From Anaeromyces robustus (lineage: Eukaryota > Neocallimastigomycota > Neocallimastigomycetes > Neocallimastigales > Neocallimastigaceae): a stretch of 64,000 bases of DNA. Under the pieces are notes generated by a model, which worked only from the letters and a program-made list of their open reading frames with translations, was not told where the DNA came from and did no database searches. Position 1 is the stretch's first letter. Each line of letters opens with the position of its first letter. This document shows, one piece after another, positions 53,601 through 64,000 of the stretch. The DNA is taken from NCBI GenBank assembly GCA_002104895.1, contig MCFG01000075.1, positions 137,501 to 201,500 of the forward strand, written 5' to 3'. A program made the position numbers and the translations under genes.

Positions 53601-56600
53601 AAGGAAGCATTTTAGTAAATAATAATAACCACATGCAAAAAAATTTTTTTTAATTGTTCTTTTAAAAAGTTTTTCTTTTAATTAATAAAAAAATTTTAAT
53701 TTCATTTCATTGGTTAAACATGAATATTAAAAAAAAAAAAGCTTTTTTTTTATTTTTTTTTAAAAAAAGAGATTAATTAAAAAAACAAATCATAAAAATA
53801 AATAAATAAATAAAAGAGTTAATTAATAATAAATAAATAAATATATTAAAGAAATAAATAAATTAAAGAAATAATAATTAAATAAGTTATAAATAATAAT
53901 TAAATAATAATTAAATAAGAGAAAGATAAGGAAATTATAATACAAAAGATAAAGACAAAAAAAAAATAAAAATAAAAAATAAAAAATAAAAAAAAAAGTA
54001 AATAAAAAAAACAATCAAAAGAGGATAAAAAATTTTTTATAGAAAAAAATTTTTTTATTTTTGTGTTTATTTTTTTTTTATAGCAGATAAAAATAAAAAT
54101 AAAAAAAATAAAAAATGAATTTTGAATATTTTTTTGTCCCTTCTAAAAAAAAAAAAAAGATTTACTTTTAATTAATACATAAAGAATACATGAATAAATA
54201 CATAAATAAATAATTAAATAAATAAATAAATAAAAAATAATTAATTAATACTAATATGTTATATTATGTTATATTATATTAAATAAGTAAATAGATAAAT
54301 AATTAATAAATAAATAAATAACAAAATGTTAATAAGTAAATAAATAATAAATAAATAAATAAATATATTAAACTAAAATAAATTAAAATAAATAATAAAT
54401 AATAAATAATAAATAATAAATAATAAATAATAAAAAAACAAAAAGAATCATTCTTTTTTTTTTTTTTAATATAAATTATTTACTTTTTGTTCACCTTTTT
54501 TGTTTCTTTTTTTTCTATATAATAATAATTGAATACAATAAATAGAATAATAAATGTAATTCTATATTAACATTATATTTTATTATATTATAAAATAAAT
54601 ACATTTTTATTACTCATACACAAATTGTCTATTGTTTAAAAAAAAAAATTTAAATTTAAAAATTAAATTGAAAATGTTGAATTGTTTTAATATGACTAAT
54701 GATTACGATTTAATATAATAAAATGTTTAAAAAAAAAAATAAATAAATAAATTTATTTTTATTATATTTATTATAACATTTATAATATTATTATTATATA
54801 TTAGAATCATATTTTATTATTATTATTATTATTTTATTTTATAAAAAAAATTAATTAATTAATTAAATATTATAAAAAAAAAAGTTATTTATTTATTAAA
54901 ATGATTAATGAAGGTAATACTAAAAGTATTAAATTTTATTAAGATGAAATAAATAATAAATAATAAAAGATAACCAAACTTAATAAAATAATATAAATAA
55001 ATAAATAAATAATAGCCATAGCAATAATAATAATAATAATAATAATACTAAATAATAATAATAATAAAATTAATAATGAATAAATAATAATACTAAATAA
55101 TAATAAATAAAATAACATAATAATAATAAAATACCATAGTTAAAATAATAACAAATTTATATAATTTATATAATAATAAAAAAATAATTAATTTATTAAT
55201 AAATAAATAGTTTTATCTTATGATATGATATAATGATAATATTATGCATTTTTATTAAAAAATAATTTAAATGAAAAAAAAAATGTCTTTTTTTATTATA
55301 TAATATTATATATTACATTATATTCGATTATATTATTTAATAGAATAACCATATGGTTTTAATGAAAAAAATTTTTTTAACAAAAGAGTATGTTAAAATG
55401 GAAATTTTTTTTTTATACATAGATAGGTAATATATAATATATAATATATAATATAATAAAAAAATATTTATTAATTATCCTATAAATAATAAGTTTTAGG
55501 ATGATTTTTTAAGAAGAATAACTGTTTAGAGAGAAAAAAGAAAAATAAAAAAGTTATAATAATATTTATTTATTTATTTTTTTCAAGGATAATAAACTGA
55601 AAATGAAAATGAAATTAAACGAAAAACAAAAATTTATTATTTTAAAAAAAAATGTTACTTTTTATTTTTTATTTTTCATATAAACATAAATATAAAATAT
55701 ATAAATATATAAAATATATAAATATATAAATATTAATTAATTTAAAAAATGAAAATTATATAATAAATTAATTAAAAAAAATGATTTGTTTCCTTTTTTT
55801 TTCAATAAAATAATTAATTTATATATATATATATATACCTTTTTAAAATAAATAGGATGATTTTTTTTATGATTTTAATAAATAATAATAATAAATAATA
55901 ATGATAATAAATAAATCATAATTATATTATTATTAATATTAATTATTATTGGTATTAGTATTACTAGTATTATTAGTAAGAAAAAAAAAAAAAAAAAAAG
56001 TACAAGGAATAAACATAAATTTAAATGGTTTTAATTGTTTTAATTAATTAATAAATAAATAAAAATATATATATATATATAAATAAAAAAAAATATACAT
56101 ATTTATATATATATTCTTACTATCATGACTATTAATTATTGCCTATTAGTAAAACAAATTTATAAGATGAATTAATAAAAAAAATAACACTCTAAATATA
56201 ATAAAAATAATTAAAATTAAAAAATAGTGAACAAAAGAATATATTTTATATTTTATATTTTTTTTATTATTATTTTATTTTTATTATGCTTTATTTTATT
56301 TTCATTTTTATTTTTTTAATTAAAATAGGAAAAAAAAAGTGGGTAAAATTAATTAAGTCAATTTCATTTGATTAAAAAAAAAATTAATAAAAAAAAATAA
56401 AAAATAAAAAGAGATAATTAAAATAAATGTCTAAATGTATTTTTTTTTTTAATTAATAAATATACAATTAAAAAAAAAAAAAATTAAAATTCTAATAGTT
56501 TAAAAATAAAAAAATAAAAAGAATTAAAGAAAAAAAGAAAAAATTTTTAAAAAATATTTTAAATATTTTTTTTGGTTAAATATGTTTTTTTAAAAAAAAA

Positions 56601-56659
56601 TGGTAATAATTTAATTAAAATGATATTAAAATTATTTATATATTATTATTTTCATTTAT
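49611..56659. other. Very long A/T-rich interval without recognisable genes
   Basis: About 7 kb of nearly pure A/T: TTTA/AAAT runs (50001-50045, 50577-50710, 53075-53100, 54200-54420), AAT runs (55020-55120) and homopolymers. The frames at 51211-51396, 53404-53601 and 53823-54014 are Phe/Ile/Leu/Tyr translations of T-rich DNA. A 24-base perfect hairpin is listed separately. The last part should contain the 3' flank of the gene at 56660. Confidence 0.6.
51452..51507. repeat. Perfect 24-bp hairpin
   Basis: Arms 51452-51475 and 51484-51507 are exact reverse complements (core ACAAAACTTTATAAA) with an 8-base loop. Sequence outside the arms also shows looser pairing (TGTTTGTTATAAA ... TATACAAACA). 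No gene adjoins it. Confidence 0.85.
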
Positions 56660-58594
56660 TTATTCATTTCCAATTAAAGCATCAATTGAAAATGATAAAG
56701 GTGATGATGGTGATGGTGGTGGAGTATTTTGAACATTATTCATAGACTTCTTATTAAGATTATTATTATTATTATTATTTATGAAAGATTGAGATTGGGA
56801 TATATCAGAGGATGAATAATAGTTATTATTATTATTACTATTATTATTATTGTTATTATAGTTATTATTATTGTAATTATTCCAAGAGTTCATATTACTA
56901 CTATTACTGTTATTACTAAAACTATTTTCTTCTACAGAGGATGGAGATTGAAGATAGGAACCAACATTTTGTTGTTTATTATTATTATTATTATAGGAAT
57001 TATTATTTTGGTAATTGTTGTAGTTATTATTATTATTATTATTTTGATAATTGTTGTAGTTATTATTATTATTAATATTAGTATTTACATAGTGGTTATT
57101 TGGTTGAGAAGAAGGAGAAGACATATATCCTCTGTTATTGTTTTCATTATTATTGTTATAATTATAATTATTATTATTATTATGATTATGATTCTGTATT
57201 TCTGGCTTTCTCATTACAGGGCTAGCATAGTCATACTTGAATGGATTTATTGGACTATTTACATTATTATTATTATTGTTATTATTGTTATTATTATTAT
57301 TTACATTGGTATTATTATAATTATAATTATAATTATTGTTATTATTATTGTTATTATAGTTGTTATTATTGTTATTATTATTATAGTTGTTATTATAGTA
57401 ATTGTTGTTATTTGGACTATTAGAATAGTTTTGGTTTAAGTTAGGGCTTTGGTTTTGGTTATTATAATTATAGTTATTATTATTTTGGTTATAATTATTA
57501 AAGTTATTATTGTTATTGTTATGATAGGAAGTTTGGGATGAATAATTATTATTATTATTGGTATTATTATTATTATTATAATTATCTATATAATTATTAG
57601 AATTATAATTATATTTGGATTTTACTGGAGTTGGTGGTGGTGGGTATGAAGAGAATCTTTGTTGGTTATTATTATTATTCATATAATTACTTTGGGGTTG
57701 TGGAGGATAAGCTTGATAATTATTTTGATTACCATTAACTTTTTGATAATTTATGGGTTGTTGTGGATAATTATTTGGATAGGAATCTTGATAGTTATTA
57801 TTATTATTATTATCATTATGGTTATTATTGTTATTATTGTTATTATTATTGTTATTATTATTGTTAGTATTATTGTTGTTAATGGTAGAGTTTTGATTAC
57901 TTTCACCATTAGTACCATTTTCATTATATTTTTCACTATTCTTTTCCATCATTTCATTCCAAACTCTAAAGATGAATACACTATTAATTAAAGAAAGATC
58001 TTTATCGGCTTGTTTTAAAACTTCTCTCCATAAATCACGAATTTGTTCTCTAGTTTTAGATGGGTGTTTTAAAGTACGACATATTCTTTCATGAGTTGGT
58101 TTAAGTTCAAAATCTTCCAAGTATTCAAGAACGGAAGCAGCATCAAGAAGTCTGTAAACGTTACTTCTAGACATCTTCCATTTTTCTTTGAAATATGCTG
58201 CAAGAGAAGAGTGAGTAGCTTTATATAACTTTTTAGATACAATTTCCCTTGTAGTCATAACTATTTGGTAAAAATGTTGTTGTCTCTTATAATATTCAGC
58301 TCTATATAAATTTATATTAATAAATATTTTATTTTTATTAGTTTTCTTTTTTTCCTTTTTTTTTTTTTTTCTTTTTTCTTTTTTCTTTTTTTTTTTTTTT
58401 TTGTCCTATTTCTTTCTTATTTTTATTTTTTATTTAATTAAACTAGTTTAGAATAAAAAAATAAAAAAAGATATTTACCTTGAAGGAGTCTTAAGTCTAC
58501 TATGATTAAATGATATCATATTTATATTAGATTCTACACTTTTTAAAAGTGCGCTTAATTCAGCGTTACTAAGCTTCTTCTTCTTGTTTTCCAT
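56660..58594 (-). CDS. Poly-Asn protein with conserved N-terminal helical domain, 2 exons
   Basis: Exon 1 (58594-58479) encodes MENKKKKLSNAELSALLKSV and on to LKTPS; exon 2 (58301-56660) continues in phase to give about 585 residues. Residues about 40-165 form a dense helical domain: AEYYKRQQHFYQIVMTTREI, ATHSSLAAYFKEKWKMSRSN, VYRLLDAASVLEYLEDFELK, then ERICRTLKHPSKTREQIRDL and LWREVLKQADKD. The pattern KEKW.MSR...YRLLDAA recalls a helix-turn-helix-like segment I associate with some phage/bacterial proteins and uncharacterised fungal ones, so DNA binding is a guess. From residue about 165 on it is low-complexity Asn with Gln, Tyr, Ser and Pro islands (SSYPPPPTPVKSKYN, QNTPPPSPSSPLSFSIDALI), prion-like in composition. 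An ATG inside exon 2 (58258) is not the start, since exon 1 has good coding quality and a GTAAAT donor. Confidence 0.75.
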
Positions 58595-59312
58595 TTTTTA
58601 TTATTATTATTTATTAAAAAAAATATTTTAAAGATATAAAGTATGTTTTTTTATTTTATTTTCTTATATTATTTTATTATTATTATTATTATTTCATTAT
58701 ACTAGTAAAATATATATATAATTTTTATTCTTTTTTATTAAATATTATATAATGATATATAATATATTCTAATATTATTTTGTCGATTATTAATATCTTT
58801 TATATATATAAATTTTATATATATAAATTATATTTATTTATTTGTTTTTTTATTTTTTTTTTATATATATTTTATTTTTTTTTTTAAATATATATATTAA
58901 TAAATGATATATATTTATTTTTTTTTTTTTTTTTTACTAAAAAACTTTCTCTATTCTAAGATAAAAAATTATTTATTATTTTAAATAGTTTTTAAAAAAT
59001 TGTTAAAATAAAAAAAAAAATTTGTAAAAATTTTAGAGAAAGATAAATCCTTTTATATATTTTTTTTTATATATTAAAAATATTTAATAATAATAAATTA
59101 TTATCAAACTGTAATAAATAATATTTTTTTTAATATTATTTTTTTTATATTAAAAAATAAAAAAAATTTAAAAAATAAAAAATTAAAAAAAAAAAAAAAA
59201 AAAATTTAAAAAAAAAAAAAAACCATTTTCAATAATTATCCATTCCATATTAAATTAATAAAAATTTTATTTTATTTATTTTATTTTATTGAATGAAATA
59301 ATTATAAAAAAA

Positions 59313-59366
<54 letters not shown>

Positions 59367-61137
59367 GAATATTAAAAATAATTATAAAATTTAAAAAAAA
59401 AAAAAAATGGTTTATGAAATGATGAAAAATGAAATCAAAAAACTTTATTTAATAATTAAACGATTTAAATTAATATCATTTAAATTTATCAGGAGTTGGA
59501 TTATAATATATTATTTTAATATATTTACTCATTTATTATAATATTATGCAAATATATTAAATGATATAAATGAAATAAAAGTTAAATATAAAACTTTAAT
59601 ATATAAAAATATTAATAAAATTATAACAATATACACTTATAATATAATATAAAACTTTAATTAAACTAATGTTAAATAAATATTTAATATATATAAAGTA
59701 ATATAAAGTAATATAAAGTAATATAATCTAATATAAAAATAAAATAAAAATAATTAAAAGGAATATAAATAATAAAATAAATTAAATATAAAATAATTAT
59801 AAAAAAAATGTAATAAAAATAAAAAAATTAAATATTAAATAAAATTTAAATGAAAATAAATTTTTTATATATAAAAATATATTAGATTAAAAAAAAAAAA
59901 AAAAAAAGGTCTATCTTTTAGAATTATAATAAATAAAGTTTATAATTGATCTTCACGTATTTTTTTTTTATTATTATAGTTTTATATAAAAATTGGTTTA
60001 CTTATAAATAATAATAATAATAAAAAAAAATAATTTTATATATTAAAAAATTAAAAAATTTATAATCCAAATAAAAAAAATATATGGAACAAATGTATAA
60101 CAATATATTTTTATTATATTATAATATATAAATTTATATATAATAAAGTATACATAATACTATATTTTAATATATTCCACTATATAACATATAAACAATA
60201 GAATTGTCATTAATGGTACACTCTATTATTATTATAGTAGTTTAAAGTAAGAAACAAAAAAAAAAATTTTTTTTATATATTTTAAAAAACTATAAATAAT
60301 AATAATAAAATATTATAATAATAACAAATAATAATAAATAATAATAATAATAATAAATAATAATTAATTATTAAAAAAAATTATTTTTGTTTTCTTAAAA
60401 AATCCTATCATTCAATCCTTATAATAATAATAACAATAACTTTTTTTATTTTATTTCTTCAAATATGAAATAGTTGAAAGAAATTATAAATAATAATCAG
60501 AATAAAACTTTAAAAAAATTTTAATAAAAAAGGTTTAAATTTGTTAAATAAATGATCTGATATTTAATATTAAATTTATATTTATCCATGATGATTTAAT
60601 ATTATGAAAAATTATTTCATCATAATTTTTAATATTAAAAACATGAAAATCTCATTAAAACTAATAAATTCCTTATTTTTTTAAAAAAAAAATAATAGAT
60701 ATAATGCTTATTATTATTAATTAATATTCCTAAATAAATAAATAAATAATAATAAAAAATAATAAAATAATAAAATATTTAAATATTATAATAGTCAAAA
60801 AAATAATAAATAAAAAAAAAAGAAAAATATTATAATAATAAAATTATTAATGATATTGGGCATTTTCTATTTATTTTTAAATTCAAAGATGGGTAAATAT
60901 TTTCCTATTGTTTATTTATAACTAAAATATAAATAATAAAATTTTCAAAATTTTTGTATTATGTATAAAAAATTAAAAAAAATGTATTTTTTTATTTAAT
61001 TATTTTCCCTTCCCTATTTTTTCATTTTATTATTATAATAATTATAATTATTATTATATAATTATTATTATTATTATTTAAACATATTCTTAATATTCAT
61101 TCATTTATATATTTATTTATTATTTATTTATTTATTT

Positions 61138-61172
<35 letters not shown>

Positions 61173-63455
61173 TTATAATAAAATAAAATAAAATAAAATA
61201 TATGAACTATCCCCCTTTCCTTAAAAAAAAAATATTCCATATGTATTGTTCACAATAAATATTATTTTGTTTAAGTTCATCTATAGACATAACAATTTTG
61301 TTATGAATTAAAATTCATTCTATTCAAATGATAAAACACGCAATATAAACATTTTATTATCATTCTTTAATTTTAAATTATTAATTTTATTATATATATT
61401 ATTATTTATTACATTTTATTACATTATATTTTAAAATTATATTTTTATTATATTGTTCTATATAATATTAAATAATAATACTAATAATAATAATAATAAA
61501 AAAAAAAGATATTGTTTTTGTATTTTTTTTTCTCATTTTTTTTATATTAATATTAATTATATAATATTATATCCCATTTTGTAATATATTAAATAAAAGG
61601 TTAAAATTATATAAATATTCTATAATTAGTATTAAAAATTATATTAAAAAAATTATTTTCATTAATTTATTTAATTAAAATAAAAAAATATTGATTATGT
61701 GTATTTTTTTTTTTTTCTTATTTAAATAAAATTAATATTAAATAAATTAAAATTAAATTTGTAAAGATAAAACTTATTTAATTATAAATTATAAATATAT
61801 ATATAAAAAAGTTATTCCATTATATATTTGCGGTATATTATATATTATATATATTCTTATTTAGTATATTATGTATTTTCATTCATTTTTTTTTATATTA
61901 TTTATTATTATTATATTATTATATTATTATTTTAGTCATTAAATCATAATAAATAAAATTTTGGGTCGTTATATTAAATATATAATAATATATATGGAAA
62001 ATTGAATTACCAAATATATTTGAATTATAAATGCATTATATGTAATAATACAATTATATGTATATTACCAATACATTTACAGTTAAAAATTTTTGTTTTT
62101 AGAGTTTAAAAATTCAATTATTTTTTTATCTTTTTTAATTATTTATTTTCCATGATATATAATAAAGTTCTAACCTTTATTAGAATAATAATAAATAGAT
62201 TATTTTCTTCATTTATTTGATATTTTTTATTTGTATTTTATTAATATTTAAACTTTTTCCTCATATTGAAATAACAATGATTTATTGGTATTTTAATAAT
62301 ATAAACTAATATTGACCAATTATTAAATTTAATAATATATATCAAATGTATTGTTATATATTATACCCAATATATAATAATATAATATACATAAACTTTC
62401 TTTCTATTGTACTAAATATTAATAGGATATAAATATATATAAATATATAAATACAATTCCTATTTAAAAATTCTAATAGATAATGCAATAAAACCTTATA
62501 AGGAAAATCATTAATGTCTATCATTTTTATAATATAATGAATAAATTACTTTTTTTTTTGACAATTGTAAAAATAAATAAAAATTTAATAAAATAATATA
62601 TTATAATATATTACTTATAATATATATATTGAAACTAATTTTTATTTTTATTTTTTTTTTAAAGGAAATTCTATTTATTTTATTTTTTTATAATTTATAC
62701 AGTTTTTTTTTTAATCATATTATGTTTGTATTCATTTATCCACATTACCAATAATAAAAATGCTTTTATATTATCATTTTATTATATAAATATATTAAAA
62801 CATTTTTTTTTCTGAAATTCTTATTATATGAAACAAATTGTAAAAGATACCAATAATATTAAAACTTTATTTTATAAAAAAAAAAATTTTTTTTTTTAAA
62901 AAAAAAGATATGGTAGACGAAATGCGTAACGAATAAAAATATTATAGAAAAAAGAAAAAAAAAATATTGAATAATTAATAAATATATAAATATATAAAAT
63001 ATATAAAAATATATAAAAATATATAAAATATATAAAGAATTAAATAAATAAAATAAAATAAAATAAAATAAATAAAAAAAATGATTTACATAAAATAATA
63101 CACAAATAATAGTAAATATTTGTTTTAAATATTTTCAATTGCATCCCATTTCAATTATCTTTTTTTTAAGGATCATTTTAGAATATGACATTAACAAAAA
63201 CTGTTTTAAAATAAAAAATTGAAATTAATATCCTCAAAGTTTATTATTTAAAAAAGGAAAGAAAGGAAAAAAAAAAAGAATAAAAAAAAATGTTATTATT
63301 ATAAAAAAAATTAAAACTAAATAATTATAATGTTAACAAAAAAAAAGTAAACAACAAAAACAATGACAATAATAAACTTTTTATAACCAAAAATACAAAA
63401 AAAAATATAAAATTTTAAAAGACATTTTATGCCGTTAACATAAATTATTTTATAA

Positions 63456-63494
<39 letters not shown>

Positions 63495-63724
63495 CTATAA
63501 AAATAATATTATATTATAATTTGTTTATGCTATTTTCAATTATTAATTGCCAATAAATAATAATTTATAATGATTTATAATAATAAAATTTAATTATTCA
63601 ATAATAGATAATAATAAATATTTATTATTATTAGCATTACTATTAAATCATAATAATATTATTATGATATTATTATTATGATATAATTAATTATTATTTA
63701 GTATTATTATTATTATTATTATTA

Positions 63725-63765
<41 letters not shown>

Positions 63766-64000
63766 CAATTGTTATTATTTAGTATTATTTATTATTAAAT
63801 ATTATTATTATCAATTATTATAATAATACTATTTGAAATTATTATGATATAATTATAATATTATAAAATTCTGCATAATTAAAAAAAAATATATAAAAAA
63901 ATTTTTTTTTGTATTACAGTCATAACTGGATAAAAAACAAAAAAAAAAAACAATTGTTTAAACCAATATTTATTAATATTACTATTATAATATTAATAAA
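58595..64000. other. Terminal A/T-rich interval without recognisable genes
   Basis: The first few hundred bases should hold the promoter of the gene at 56660-58594. The remainder is A/T-rich with (ATT)n at 59311-59366, 61126-61174 and 63450-63494 and at 63702-63765, plus many homopolymers. The only G+C-richer specks (e.g. 62907-62932) are too short to interpret. No gene, RNA gene or mobile element can be supported. Confidence 0.6.

Noticed and set aside
56948-57991. Plus-strand Ile/Val-rich frames
   Set aside because: Antisense of the poly-Asn coding tail of the 56660-58594 gene.

Overview
The window is eukaryotic nuclear DNA of extreme A+T content: intergenic DNA is almost pure A/T, with (AAAT)n, (AAT)n and poly(A/T) tracts everywhere. 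Genes are broken by many short GT..AG introns (20 exons visible in one gene, 12 in another) and proteins carry long Asn runs. This combination, together with an intronless bacterial-looking transporter gene, best fits an anaerobic gut fungus (Neocallimastigomycota). That is inference; a dictyostelid would share the base composition and poly-Asn but normally has far fewer introns. Stop codons of the conserved genes are TAA and TGA, so the standard code is used.

Layout. 1-8601 (-): ECM29, the proteasome HEAT-repeat adaptor, C-terminus cut by the left edge. 9557-10751 (+): Mediator subunit MED21, divergent from ECM29. 11839-13431 (-): a Ras-family GTPase with a CAAX box. 13432-19059: gene-poor DNA with degenerate repeats. 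19060-20559 (+): bacterial-type MATE efflux pump. 21655-23448 (+): GLFG-repeat nucleoporin-like gene interrupted by one in-frame TAA. 25009-27716 (-): CHIP/STUB1 co-chaperone ubiquitin ligase. 29958-32511 (+): a spliced PNUTS-like gene (TFIIS-N domain plus RVSF PP1-docking motif) with a fold-back repeat in intron 1. 33743-34872 (-): small multispanning membrane protein, with a decayed relative at 36135-36340. 39844-41145 (-): FKBP2-type ER prolyl isomerase. 41.9-45.9 kb: a graveyard of decayed coding pieces, a fold-back element and an A/T-drifted fragment of large-subunit rRNA. 47592-49610 (-): a sharply bounded G+C-rich island with an intact 605-aa ankyrin-repeat gene and a short helicase-like remnant. 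56660-58594 (-): a gene with a conserved N-terminal helical domain and a huge poly-Asn tail. The rest is A/T-rich DNA in which I see no genes.

The conserved genes form no operon-like unit; they are housekeeping genes of protein quality control (ECM29, CHIP, FKBP2), transcription (MED21, PNUTS-like) and signalling (Ras). I found no clear new multi-gene system. The most unusual objects are the G+C-rich ankyrin island, the rRNA fragment flanked by direct repeats, and the GLFG gene with a single nonsense codon in one repeat. Exon boundaries were worked out by hand from reading frame, GT/AG sites and remembered family sequences.
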